From: GCA-002713455 sp964428745
Lineage (GTDB): Bacteria > Fidelibacterota > Marinisomatia > Marinisomatales > TCS55
Length of the DNA: 52,398 bases
Reading direction: 5' to 3'
Assembly (NCBI GenBank): GCA_964428745.1
Contig: CAYRYZ010000008.1
Span: forward strand, 1 to 52,398
Shown here: positions 26,775 through 35,487 of the stretch, in pieces
Layout: each line of letters begins with the position of its first letter
How positions within the stretch are numbered: position 1 is the first letter of the stretch
Made by a program: the position numbers and the translations under genes
The notes under the pieces: model-generated
What the model was told of the DNA's origin: nothing
Database searches by the model: none
What the model saw: the letters and a program-made list of their open reading frames with translations, nothing else

Positions 26775-27542
26775 TTAACCTAGTAATCTTGCGAATTCTT
26801 CAATAGAAAGGGTTTCGGGTCGTCGTGTGAAGTCAATTTCTTTCTTGATATTTTCAGAGAAATCAAAACCACTTAATGAATTTCTTAACATTTTTCTTCT
26901 TTTCAAAAATGCTGCTTTTACAATTGAATTGAACTTTACAAAATCGGTATCTGCTATAATCGGGGTTTTCTTTTTAGTAAACCTAACAATCGCCGAATCT
27001 ACTTTTGGCTTTGGATAAAAAACATCCGGCGCTACTTTGAAGCATAGTTCTATATTAATATAAACGCCAACAAGTACGGTTAGCCGACTATACTGTTTAG
27101 TCCCCACTTGAGCTATCAATCTATCGGCGACTTCTTTTTGTAACATAATATGTGCATCTTGCCAATAATCAAGTTGTTCGATTAACCAAAAAATAATTGA
27201 AGATGTAATATTATAGGGAATATTACCAACCACTCGGACGGGATTGGTTATTGGTATTTCTTCAATATCCTGCATCAAAATATCTCCATGAATAATCCTA
27301 ATATCAGTAAAATCAGCTCTTATCGATAAATGTTTAACTAATAAAGGATCTATCTCTACGATTGCCATTTCTTTTACATTTGAAAAAATTTTTTCAGTTA
27401 ACAATCCATCTCCAGGTCCAATCTCTAAAATTGAATCATTCTTTTGTAGATCCAATGTTCTAATAATGCGATCTAGAAGATTTGAGTCAGACAAAAAATT
27501 TTGACCCCATTTTCTTCGAAATGGATGAGTTTTATTTTTCAT
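26775..27542 (-). CDS. rsmA: 16S rRNA dimethyladenosine transferase RsmA (KsgA)
   Basis: A SAM-dependent methyltransferase of 255 residues that dimethylates two adjacent adenosines near the 3' end of 16S rRNA during 30S assembly. Seen: KKWGQNFL-type opening (RRKWGQNFLSDSNLLDRI), SAM motif I EIGPGDGLLTE, acidic motif EIDPLL, motif IV NIPYNITS and the C-terminal helical domain with FLKRRKMLRNSL. Length is normal. It follows tatD after 15 bases. No Shine-Dalgarno. Confidence 0.97.
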   Translation of the reverse strand: MKNKTHPFRRKWGQNFLSDSNLLDRIIRTLDLQKNDSILEIGPGDGLLTEKIFSNVKEMAIVEIDPLLVKHLSIRADFTDIRIIHGDILMQDIEEIPITNPVRVVGNIPYNITSSIIFWLIEQLDYWQDAHIMLQKEVADRLIAQVGTKQYSRLTVLVGVYINIELCFKVAPDVFYPKPKVDSAIVRFTKKKTPIIADTDFVKFNSIVKAAFLKRRKMLRNSLSGFDFSENIKKEIDFTRRPETLSIEEFARLLG

Positions 27543-27557
27543 GCAAATGCAAAATTA

Positions 27558-28316
27558 TTAAGGAAGTTGAAAAATTTCTGAAGAATTATTATTTGTTTTC
27601 TTTGCCATTGATTCAAAAGATAAATTAAATATTCCTGCAAGTTTTTCTGCGACAAAACGTGTTCTTCCTGGTTCATTTGATTTGCCACGATGAGGCTCTG
27701 GGCTTAAATATGGAGAATCAGTCTCAACTAACACTTTATCCAAAGGAATTTCTTTTGCTACTTCTGGAAGGTGGCTGTTTTTAAATGTAAGGTTCCCTGA
27801 AAAAGATATATAGTAGCCCGTATCTAAGAATGCTTTAGCCATTTCTATATTGCTAGAAAAACAATGTGCAACTCCTCTAACTTCAGGGAATTCTCTTATA
27901 ATTTTTATCAAATCTTTATCCGAGTCTCGATTATGGATAATTACAGGTTTGTCCAAATCTTGAGCAATCTTCATTTGACTCCTGAAAACATTTTTTTGCG
28001 TTTCTGGTTCAGAAATATTTCGAAAATAGTCCAACCCTATCTCACCTATAGCAATCATATTTTCATTTTCCATCAATTCATATATGTCATTAATAAAGGA
28101 TTCTGAAACATCTTTAGCATCATGAGGATGAACGCCCGCAGAGGCAAAGATATTATCATGATTTTCAGTAATAGATAGGCTTTTTTTAGAGTCTTGAATA
28201 TTAGTTCCAACACAGATGAAACGAGTAACCTCTTGTTCATAAGCTCGATTAAGCACTGCCCCAAGATCTTTATTCAATTCTTCGTAGTATAGGTGACAAT
28301 GTGTATCGGTAAGCAT
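27558..28316 (-). CDS. tatD: TatD-family metal-dependent deoxyribonuclease
   Basis: A TIM-barrel metallohydrolase of 252 residues. The metal ligands are visible: His6 and His8 (DTHCHLY), Glu in GEIGLDYFR, His in PVIIHNRDSD, His in VAHCFSS and Asp in VETDSPYLSP. TatD proteins act as 3'-5' exonucleases or DNases; the in vivo substrate is not predictable. It is first in the tatD-rsmA pair and divergent from the membrane protein gene at 28456, with 139 bases between them. Confidence 0.93.
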   Translation of the reverse strand: MLTDTHCHLYYEELNKDLGAVLNRAYEQEVTRFICVGTNIQDSKKSLSITENHDNIFASAGVHPHDAKDVSESFINDIYELMENENMIAIGEIGLDYFRNISEPETQKNVFRSQMKIAQDLDKPVIIHNRDSDKDLIKIIREFPEVRGVAHCFSSNIEMAKAFLDTGYYISFSGNLTFKNSHLPEVAKEIPLDKVLVETDSPYLSPEPHRGKSNEPGRTRFVAEKLAGIFNLSFESMAKKTNNNSSEIFQLP

Positions 28317-28455
28317 ATATATTAATTATTTATGGAGGAAAGCTTTCGATTCATGATAAATAGCCTTATTGTTAAGTGAAAAAGATAAACAGATGGTCAT
28401 GTATAAAATTAATTAATTATTATTGAATGATTAAATTTTATTGTTAAAGTTAAAT

Positions 28456-28902
28456 ATGTCTTATCCAACTAATTATATTTTTATTGCTATTTGGATTGCA
28501 ATGGTAGCACTAGCTTTTGTTGAAGGCTATGTAGAAGGTAGAAACCCATGGCATCATCGCAAACTAGGCTGGAAAATTAATTTACCTGGAGGATATTATT
28601 ATCCAGCATATCATTTTTTTCTATTTGTGATTATGCTACCATGTCTTATTGCTCTCCCACTTATTGTTCTCGGATGGGATATAAAACTCTTCGGTATTTT
28701 ATTAAGTGCCTATTCAAGTGGACTAGTCATTGAAGATTTTTGTTATTTTATTGTTAATCCTGCTGTGAAATTTAAGGAGTTCTTTACAGATTTTACTGAT
28801 TACTATCCTTGGATAAAAATTGGCGGAAAAAAAATCATGCCATTAGGCTACCCAATCGGCATAAGTATATCTTTACTATCGTGGTATTATCTTTGGGCAT
28901 AG
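28456..28902 (+). CDS. Small polytopic membrane protein with EDFCYF motif
   Basis: A membrane protein of 148 residues and unknown function. About four hydrophobic segments are visible: YIFIAIWIAMVALAFVEGYV, AYHFFLFVIMLPCLIALPLIVLG, IKLFGILLSAYSSGLVIEDF and the C-terminal IGISISLLSWYYLW. Conserved-looking polar residues sit between them: EGYVEGRNPWHHRKLGWK after helix 1 and EDFCYFIVNP after helix 3. The arrangement of His and acidic residues at the membrane face could bind metal, but I have no family evidence. The ATG at 28456 is preferred over an in-frame TTG at 28441. The end overlaps the probable start region of cutC. Confidence 0.7.
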   Translation: MSYPTNYIFIAIWIAMVALAFVEGYVEGRNPWHHRKLGWKINLPGGYYYPAYHFFLFVIMLPCLIALPLIVLGWDIKLFGILLSAYSSGLVIEDFCYFIVNPAVKFKEFFTDFTDYYPWIKIGGKKIMPLGYPIGISISLLSWYYLWA

Positions 28903-29540
28903 ATGAACAAAAAGATATTTTTTTAGAAGCATGTGTTGAGACTTTAGAAGAAGCAATCCTGGCAGAAAAAAGGGGTGCAAATCGACTAGAGATATGTAGT
29001 CGATTAGATTTAGATGGCCTTACACCTGATGTAAAGTTAATTCAGAAGGCTCTAAAAATAATTTCTATTCCTATTAAGGTAATGATTCGGCAAAGAAGTG
29101 GAGATTTTGTTTATTCAGAAGAAGAGATATTAGCCATGAAAAATCAAATTAACATTTTTAAATCTATTGGTGTAATGGAAGTAGTATTTGGTGCCTTAAA
29201 TATTAATAATGAAATTGATATTAAAGTTACTAATCGTTTGGCCAAATATGCATTTCCAATGAAAGTAACTTTTCATAAAGCGATTGATCAAACATCAAAT
29301 ATTCTTTCTGCAATAGAAAATATAAAATCAATTCCTGAAGTTAGCAGTGTATTGACTTCTGGAGGAAAAAGTAATGCAGAATCAGGTTATAAAATCATTG
29401 AAAAAATGATTAAAGTTTCTGAAAATAATATTACTATTATTGCGGCAGGCAGCATAACAAATAAAAACTTGGAATATCTACATAAAAAAATTGGCGCTAT
29501 GGAATATCACGGAAGAAAAATTGTTGGTAGACTTGATTAA
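28893..29540 (+). CDS. cutC: CutC-family protein
   Basis: A TIM-barrel protein of about 215 residues from the CutC family, historically linked to copper homeostasis but of uncertain biochemical role. Signatures: LEACVETLEEAILAEKRGANRLEICSRLDLDGLTPD, KVMIRQRSGDFVYSEEE, VTFHKAIDQ, VLTSGGK and IIAAGSI. The start is uncertain: the frame is open back to a TTG at 28809, which would overlap the membrane protein gene by 94 bases, while GTG 28881 and TTG 28893 fit the domain start better. I used 28893. The stop overlaps the metG stop on the other strand by four bases. Confidence 0.85.
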   Translation: MGIDEQKDIFLEACVETLEEAILAEKRGANRLEICSRLDLDGLTPDVKLIQKALKIISIPIKVMIRQRSGDFVYSEEEILAMKNQINIFKSIGVMEVVFGALNINNEIDIKVTNRLAKYAFPMKVTFHKAIDQTSNILSAIENIKSIPEVSSVLTSGGKSNAESGYKIIEKMIKVSENNITIIAAGSITNKNLEYLHKKIGAMEYHGRKIVGRLD

Positions 29541-31408
29541 TAAACCTCCATCCCACTTGATACATTACCATCATCAACGGTAACTAAGGTAAGACTTTTA
29601 CCTTTTTTTGCTGCTAATAACATTCCATATGACTCATTGCCAAAAATTGTTGCTGGCTTCAAATTTGTTACGACTACAATCATAATATTTAACAAGTCTT
29701 CTGGAGAATAATACTCCGCGATTCCAGAAATAATCTGGCGATTTTCACCTCCTATCTGTACTTGAAGTTTTAATAACTTATCAGCTTTTTCTACTTTTTC
29801 AACAACTATTACTTTTCCTGTTTTTAGTTCAATATTTTTGAAATCATCAAAAGTAATCACATTTAACAAATCAGCTTCAGTTGCATTAGTTTTTTTTAAG
29901 TCATTATTTAGTTTATTAATATCTATTCGAGGAAAAAGTGGCTTATGGTTTTTAAGTGTTTTTCCAGATATTAATTGACCCCATTCAAGTGAAGTTTCCT
30001 CAGCTCCAAAAGTTTCGAGGACAATCATAGTTCTATTTGGCATAATCGGGGCTAATAATAATGCACTTATACGTAATGATTCAGCAGCAGTATATAATAC
30101 TTTTTCTGCTGCAATTAAATCTGTCTTTGCTAATTTCCATGGAGCCATAGTTTCCATGTATTTATTTACACTTCTTACAAATTGTAAAGTTGTTTCAATT
30201 GCATCATTTATTTTCATTCCCTCAATAAATTTCCATACAGTATCTATGGTCTCTATACTATTTTTTTGAATCAATTTTCCTTCATGAGAGTCATCTTCTT
30301 CAGATGGAATTTTCGAATTAAAAAACTTTTGTAATAAATTAGTGATTCGACTTAATAAATTGCCAAAATCATTTGCAAGATCACTATTATAACGCTTAAT
30401 GAATGATTCCATAGTAAAACTGGCATCTTGACCTAAAACCATTTCACGCATAAGATAATACCGAACTGGGTCAACTCCATATTCTTCAATCAAATCTAAA
30501 GGATCCACGACATTCCCTAAAGATTTACTCATTTTGGATTCTCCACTTAACCACCATCCATGTGCAAATATTGTTTTTGGCAGTGGAAGTTTTGAAGACA
30601 TTAGCATTGTGGGCCAATAAACAGAATGAGTAGTAAGAATGTCTTTACCTATCAAATGACAATTAGCAGGCCAATACTTATTAAATTTTTCATTATTAGA
30701 ATTATAACCAGGAGCTGTGATATAATTAATTAGAGCATCAAACCATACATATGTAACATAATTAGAATCGAATGGAAGTTCAATCCCCCAACTTAATCTA
30801 GATTTTGGTCTAGAAATACATAAGTCGGCCAAAGGCTGTTTTAAAAAGCCTAATACTTCATTTTTTCGATGATCAGGTTGTATGAATTTTGGATTTTTTT
30901 GAATGTATTCGATAAGAGGTTTCTGATAATTAGACATTTTGAAAAAATAATTTTTTTCTTTTAGTTTTTTGATATCTCGATAGTCACCCGATTCTGCTTC
31001 CTTTTCAGTTATAAAACGTTCTTCTGAAACAGAATATAGGCCTTCATATTCATCCTCGTAAATATCTCCAGCATCATATACTTTTTGAATAATATCTGTA
31101 ACCACCATTTTATGCCGTTCTTCTGTCGTCCGGATAAAATCATCATATTGAATGTGAAGTTTTTCCCACAACTTTAAAAAACTAGGTGCCATATTATCAC
31201 AATGATCTTTGGGTTGAACTTTAAGTTTTTCAGCAGCTTGTTGAACTTTTTGCCCGTGCTCATCTAAACCTGTAAGAAATAATACATCTTCACCTGAATT
31301 GCGATGAAATCGTGAAATTACATCTGCCAATATTGTCGTATATGCATGCCCAATATGCGGCTTATCATTAACATAATATATGGGAGTTGTTAGATAGAAG
31401 GTTTTCAC
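29537..31408 (-). CDS. metG: Methionyl-tRNA synthetase with C-terminal tRNA-binding domain
   Basis: A class I synthetase of 623 residues that charges initiator and elongator tRNA-Met. HIGH motif KPHIGHAYTT at about 17-26, KMSKS motif SKMSKSLGN at about 292-300, an alpha-helical anticodon domain, and a C-terminal EMAP/Trbp111-type OB domain from about residue 515 (FDDFKNIELKTGKV...NLKPATIFGNESYGMLLAA). The insert domain lacks the Cys pairs of the zinc knuckle (YSVSEERFITEKEA), so it belongs to the zinc-free type. It follows holB with a four-base overlap. Confidence 0.97.
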   Translation of the reverse strand: MKTFYLTTPIYYVNDKPHIGHAYTTILADVISRFHRNSGEDVLFLTGLDEHGQKVQQAAEKLKVQPKDHCDNMAPSFLKLWEKLHIQYDDFIRTTEERHKMVVTDIIQKVYDAGDIYEDEYEGLYSVSEERFITEKEAESGDYRDIKKLKEKNYFFKMSNYQKPLIEYIQKNPKFIQPDHRKNEVLGFLKQPLADLCISRPKSRLSWGIELPFDSNYVTYVWFDALINYITAPGYNSNNEKFNKYWPANCHLIGKDILTTHSVYWPTMLMSSKLPLPKTIFAHGWWLSGESKMSKSLGNVVDPLDLIEEYGVDPVRYYLMREMVLGQDASFTMESFIKRYNSDLANDFGNLLSRITNLLQKFFNSKIPSEEDDSHEGKLIQKNSIETIDTVWKFIEGMKINDAIETTLQFVRSVNKYMETMAPWKLAKTDLIAAEKVLYTAAESLRISALLLAPIMPNRTMIVLETFGAEETSLEWGQLISGKTLKNHKPLFPRIDINKLNNDLKKTNATEADLLNVITFDDFKNIELKTGKVIVVEKVEKADKLLKLQVQIGGENRQIISGIAEYYSPEDLLNIMIVVVTNLKPATIFGNESYGMLLAAKKGKSLTLVTVDDGNVSSGMEVY

Positions 31409-32550
31409 AATACTGGCTCTAATTGTTTACCCTTTAATAAGGTTTGTATAGAGATAAGAAGATTAGTCAAAGTTAATGGTGTATAGAAATTGCGCGATAA
31501 AGATTCGATTGAATCTTCTAGTAATTTGTTGATTTCGATCAAATTAGCATTTGGATACTTTTCATTAAATTTACATAAAGATTGTTCTATGCTTTCAACT
31601 CCATTGATAGAACTACCTCCCATGCGAATTCGATAAGCATGATGAAACCAAAGTTGAAGCAGATAAATCTTGAATTTATATTGACTTGGATTTCGAAAGG
31701 CTAACATCGAAAGACTATTAATAAATTCTCGCCATCCAGTTACGTTTACCGTAATTAATTGTTTAGATATTTGTTCTAAATCTTCTAGAATATTCTGATC
31801 ATTATTTTCCCCTAAATCAATTGCTAAATGCACATCGCAATTCGCTATCATTGCCATTTCCATAGCTCTCTGATTATTTATTCCTTTTTCTATAAGAATA
31901 GATTTTACATTATCTGGACTTAGATTTGGGAAATGTATATTTTGACAACGACTAATTACAGTAGAAAGTAAAGCATTTTTATTATCTGTAACTAAAATGA
32001 GAGTAGTATTTTCTGGAGGCTCTTCTAGTATTTTTAATAATGCATTTGCTGACTCACCTATACCTTCAGAAAGTAAGTGTGCATCGAAAATTAGAATTAT
32101 CTTTTGACCCAAAGAATTAGTTTTTAAATGAATTGAACGTCTAAGATCTCGGATTGAGTTAATGGTTATTCGACGGGCCTTAGGAACACTTATTTTATAG
32201 AAGGGATCATTACTTTTTCTATCTAGTGACTCTGTTAAATATTCATAGTTTTCTTTTGTCAATGAATCTAGTGGGTCACTATCTTTATTTGCTTTCGGAT
32301 TTACAGGCAATGGAACAATAATTTTTAGATTTGGGTGTTGAAGAACTCTAAATTTTTTACATGAAGAGCAGTTGTTACATATCCCATCTATTTTACCTTC
32401 ACAGTTCAACAATTTAGCAAATTCTATTGCACCCCATTCTTTTGCACTACCTTTTTGCCCTGAAAAAGTGTAAGCTGAACCAACTCGATCATTCTTATTA
32501 ATTTTTGATAATTTTTCCCATATTAATGGTTGTAAATCTGAAAAAATCAT
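31405..32550 (-). CDS. holB: DNA polymerase III delta-prime subunit
   Basis: A clamp-loader subunit of 381 residues. The AAA+ fold starts with AYTFSGQKGSAKEWGAIEFAK, a degenerate P-loop as expected for a delta-prime that does not hydrolyse ATP. It is followed by a four-Cys zinc module (CEGKIDGICNNCSSC), the FDAHLLSEGIGESANALLKILEEPPENTTLIL segment and the sensor TVISRCQNIHFP. The C-terminal helical collar domain is divergent. The start at 32550 is chosen because the ATG overlaps the TGA of the upstream gene (ATGA) and begins the usual N-terminus; an in-frame codon at 32598 would add 16 basic residues. It is coupled to metG. Confidence 0.9.
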   Translation of the reverse strand: MIFSDLQPLIWEKLSKINKNDRVGSAYTFSGQKGSAKEWGAIEFAKLLNCEGKIDGICNNCSSCKKFRVLQHPNLKIIVPLPVNPKANKDSDPLDSLTKENYEYLTESLDRKSNDPFYKISVPKARRITINSIRDLRRSIHLKTNSLGQKIILIFDAHLLSEGIGESANALLKILEEPPENTTLILVTDNKNALLSTVISRCQNIHFPNLSPDNVKSILIEKGINNQRAMEMAMIANCDVHLAIDLGENNDQNILEDLEQISKQLITVNVTGWREFINSLSMLAFRNPSQYKFKIYLLQLWFHHAYRIRMGGSSINGVESIEQSLCKFNEKYPNANLIEINKLLEDSIESLSRNFYTPLTLTNLLISIQTLLKGKQLEPVL

Positions 32551-33740
32551 TTTCTTTTTAACCAATATTCTGGGTTTAATTTTTTGCCTTGCCCCCAAAT
32601 CTCAAAGTGTAATTGTGATCCATTAATTGATCCTGAATCACCCATATATGCAATAACATCGCCACTCCTAACTTGACTATCTTCATTGGTTTCAACATTA
32701 GTTACATGGCTATAAACTGTATAGAATCCTCCACCATGGTCAATAATGATTGTAGTGCCAAATCCGCGAATAAAGGTTATAGTGGTTACGACACCACCTA
32801 ATACTGAGCGAATCTGTGAGCCAGGTTTTCCTTTGATGTCAATTCCAGGGTTTTCAGTCGTAGTTTTTAATTTTGGATTCCATTGACGACCAAACTTTGT
32901 TACGACTCTTCCTTCTGCTGGCCATTGTAATTGCCCTTTTAATTTTGGGAACTCTTTTGATTTAAGAACCATTTGTTGCTTTCGAATTCTTTCCTCTCGT
33001 TCAGAGCGTGCAATATCTTCTTGAATTTTTTTTATAATATCTTCTAACTGTTTTACCCCTGCTTGTTTTTCCGTTAAATATACTTTCAAATCCTTTTGAC
33101 TCTTCCGAATTTTGACCAGCTCACGTTGCTCTTTTTTCTTTTTACTTCGAACCGAAGTAAGTGTTTTTTCTCTGTCACGTTTTAACCGTCTTTTTTTACG
33201 AAGAACTGCTTCTAGCTCAAGTTTTTGTCTTCCAATTTGAATTAATAGAGATCGAATTGTATCGTGTGTTTTTTGATCTATTTCTGAAATTATTTTTAAA
33301 TATTTGGTACGATAGATAGCTTGTCTCCAGGAAGTAGAACTTAATATTTTTTCTAAATTTGAAATTTGACCTTTTTTGTATATAGTTGATAAACGGCGTG
33401 CATATCGAGTTCTAAGTGTATCGAGCTCTTCTTCACTTTCTGCAATTTTTCTTTCTGATCTTGATATGTCTGCAATTAGAAGTTTTTCTTCTTTCTTAAT
33501 TTCTTTAAGCAATTGTTGAAGTAATGAAATTTCTTCAGAAAGGTTACTTACTCTTCGAACAGAAGATTTTTCTTTACGGCCTTCAGATTGAATTCTTTTT
33601 TTTGTTGCATTAATCTCATCTTTTAAAGATTGTATAGCACTATTCTGAACTTCTAGCTCTTTTTGAGAATCTGGCTGAGAGCGCTGAGATAGAATTAATC
33701 CTTGAAAGGTTAATAAAAAAACGATTATTTGACGATACAT
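32547..33740 (-). CDS. EnvC-like murein hydrolase activator (coiled coil plus degenerate LytM)
   Basis: An exported protein of 397 residues with a signal peptide (MYRQIIVFLLTFQGLILS), two long coiled-coil blocks (about 25-120 and 145-255) rich in Lys/Glu/Arg, and a C-terminal LytM/M23 domain (about 275-395). The zinc-binding residues of active M23 peptidases are altered: the His of HxxxD is Asn297 (NPGID) and the first His of HxH is Gln376 (QLHFEIWG). This is the pattern of EnvC, which lacks peptidase activity and instead switches on amidases at the division site. The activator role is inferred from architecture. The gene is coupled to holB and divergent from the CNB gene at 33858. Confidence 0.88.
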   Translation of the reverse strand: MYRQIIVFLLTFQGLILSQRSQPDSQKELEVQNSAIQSLKDEINATKKRIQSEGRKEKSSVRRVSNLSEEISLLQQLLKEIKKEEKLLIADISRSERKIAESEEELDTLRTRYARRLSTIYKKGQISNLEKILSSTSWRQAIYRTKYLKIISEIDQKTHDTIRSLLIQIGRQKLELEAVLRKKRRLKRDREKTLTSVRSKKKKEQRELVKIRKSQKDLKVYLTEKQAGVKQLEDIIKKIQEDIARSEREERIRKQQMVLKSKEFPKLKGQLQWPAEGRVVTKFGRQWNPKLKTTTENPGIDIKGKPGSQIRSVLGGVVTTITFIRGFGTTIIIDHGGGFYTVYSHVTNVETNEDSQVRSGDVIAYMGDSGSINGSQLHFEIWGQGKKLNPEYWLKRK

Positions 33741-33801
33741 GATACTTGAAAGTACTCCCTCATTTTAGGTTAGGTCAAATTCATTGTAAATTTGTCTTTA
33801 C

Positions 33802-33831
33802 TTGAACCATTCCCTCTTCTATATCTATAAT
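33802..33831 (+). promoter_or_regulatory. Putative sigma-70 promoter of the CNB/AI-2E permease operon
   Basis: TTGAAC, an 18-base spacer and a perfect TATAAT (33826-33831), 26 bases before the GTG start. It sits in the divergent gap between the EnvC-like gene and the CNB gene and is the cleanest promoter I could find in the window. Confidence 0.55.
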
Positions 33832-33857
33832 CTAAGATCCAAATCAAGGAGTATGTA

Positions 33858-34361
33858 GTGAAAAGCGCAAAATGGGAAAATATTTTTAAAGGATGGAATA
33901 GCTCTGAGAGTGAAACAGTTCACACTTTAAAACAAGTCCCTATTTTTAAAGAATTCAACCAAAAGGAATTCAACGAACTTGAGAAACTCATTCATCAAAG
34001 AAATTATAATAAAGGAGATTTTATTTTTAAAAATCGTGCCCCTGGAGAAGGAATGTATATTATTATGAGTGGTAGTGTGAAAATCACTATTGGCACAAGA
34101 GCTGGAAATGAAAATATATTAGCTGAATTATCTGAGGGAGATTTCTTTGGTGAATTAGCTTTATTCGATGATGAACCTCGATCCGCAAATGCTATTGCTA
34201 CTCAAGATTCAGGATTACTTGGCTTCTTTACTCAGGACCTTATGACCTTACAAGGCCGAAATCCGGTTCTTGGACAAAAAATATTGTTTAATTTAGGTGG
34301 AGTACTTGGAGAAAGACTCAGAGGGACTAATTCACTACTTATAGAATCTCAAAAAAAATAA
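33858..34361 (+). CDS. Stand-alone cyclic-nucleotide-binding domain protein (paired with AI-2E permease)
   Basis: A soluble protein of 167 residues with a short N-terminal helical part, one CNB barrel (about 28-135) and a terminal helix. The phosphate-binding cassette is canonical: Phe97-Gly98-Glu99-Leu100 (FGELALF) and Arg108-Ser109-Ala110 (PRSA). There is no DNA-binding or catalytic domain. The start is GTG, with GGAG seven bases upstream. It is followed after two bases by the AI-2E-type permease gene, so the two are a transcriptional unit. It has the same length and architecture as the CNB protein at 14430, with a similar C-terminal helix (LGGVLGERLRGTNSLL), so the two may be distant paralogues. 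Confidence 0.87.
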   Translation: MKSAKWENIFKGWNSSESETVHTLKQVPIFKEFNQKEFNELEKLIHQRNYNKGDFIFKNRAPGEGMYIIMSGSVKITIGTRAGNENILAELSEGDFFGELALFDDEPRSANAIATQDSGLLGFFTQDLMTLQGRNPVLGQKILFNLGGVLGERLRGTNSLLIESQKK

Positions 34362-34363
34362 TT

Positions 34364-35482
34364 ATGGATCAAACAACTAATTACTTTCAGCTAATTTATA
34401 GAGTTATCATCTCTTTAATTGGCGTATGGTTTTTATCCATTATTTGGCCATTTATATCAGATGTGATACTTATGCTCATTTTTGCTTTTCTATTTACCAC
34501 GGTTCTCCTTTCTTCTGTTGATGCGCTTGAACGAAAAATTGGAAGCAGAGCATTCTCAGTGCTAGCTGTCGTTGTCCTCCTCCTGGTGGTATTTGGTACA
34601 TTTATTGGCAGTTTTATTTCACAGATGTCTCAACAAGCTAAAGATTTTTCAAACCGAATAGATAAAGAAACATTAACAGCTGAGTTTACAAAGCTAGGTG
34701 ATCAGTTAACTGAAGCTCTACCAAATTTTATGAAAGATATGAATTCATCTAGTGGGGACCTCGCGGGAAGATTAAGTGAAATAGTAAATACTACAATAGG
34801 TTCTTTAGCTTCAATGGCCGGAGCAATCGGGAATTTTATGTTCATTGCAACTATGGTTTTTATTTTCACTATTATACTATTGGCTGAATATCATGGCTTT
34901 CGCAAATCACTGGTGAACATCATACCCAATAAATACTTTGAAGTTAGTTTAAAACTGATTTACAATATTGAAAAGTCAGTATCTAGTTATCTTAGAGGGC
35001 AATTTCTGTCAGCCCTAAGCGTGGCAGCTATGTCAATTACCGGCTTGCTTATGCTCAACTTATTTGGAGCAAATCTGACATTAATAATATTTATAGGAAT
35101 AATTGCTGGCCTAGCAAACCTAATTCCTCTTGTTGGTCCATTTGTTGGAATGGTTCCAGCTATACTCATAGCTTTTATGAATAATATCGGAAATGATGCA
35201 GCTACTGCTCATATGCTTTTTGGAGTTATGCCATCTCCATTTTTTATTTTGGACATAATTCTTATGTTTTTGGTAGTACAACAAATTGAAGGAAACTTGA
35301 TTACACCAGCACTTGTTGGAAAAAGCGTGGGATTACACCCTATGCTTGTGATGATTTCTTTACTAATTGGAGGGACAATCCTTGGCCCCTTGGGGATGTT
35401 ATTTGCAGTTCCAGCAACCGGTGTATTAAAAGTAATTCTTAAAGAAATTACTTTTGTTAAAAAAAACGCACATTTATTATAA
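34364..35482 (+). CDS. AI-2E/PerM-family permease
   Basis: A polytopic inner-membrane protein of 372 residues of the AI-2E transporter (PerM/YdiK/TqsA) family. N-terminal hydrophobic segments (about 10-45 and 64-85), a soluble stretch (about 86-145) and several further helices follow. The family signatures SVSSYLRGQFLSALSVAAM, GLANLIPLVGPFVGMVPA, VVQQIEGNLITPALVGKSVGLHPM and LGPLGMLFAVPATGVLKVI are present. Members have been linked to export of autoinducer-2 or to Na+/H+ exchange, so the substrate is open. It lies two bases after the CNB gene and is convergent with the barrel-TPR gene. Confidence 0.9.
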   Translation: MDQTTNYFQLIYRVIISLIGVWFLSIIWPFISDVILMLIFAFLFTTVLLSSVDALERKIGSRAFSVLAVVVLLLVVFGTFIGSFISQMSQQAKDFSNRIDKETLTAEFTKLGDQLTEALPNFMKDMNSSSGDLAGRLSEIVNTTIGSLASMAGAIGNFMFIATMVFIFTIILLAEYHGFRKSLVNIIPNKYFEVSLKLIYNIEKSVSSYLRGQFLSALSVAAMSITGLLMLNLFGANLTLIIFIGIIAGLANLIPLVGPFVGMVPAILIAFMNNIGNDAATAHMLFGVMPSPFFILDIILMFLVVQQIEGNLITPALVGKSVGLHPMLVMISLLIGGTILGPLGMLFAVPATGVLKVILKEITFVKKNAHLL

Positions 35483-35487
35483 CAAAA

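Noticed and set aside
33858..34361. CRP/FNR-type transcription factor
   Set aside because: No C-terminal helix-turn-helix; the protein ends soon after the CNB barrel.
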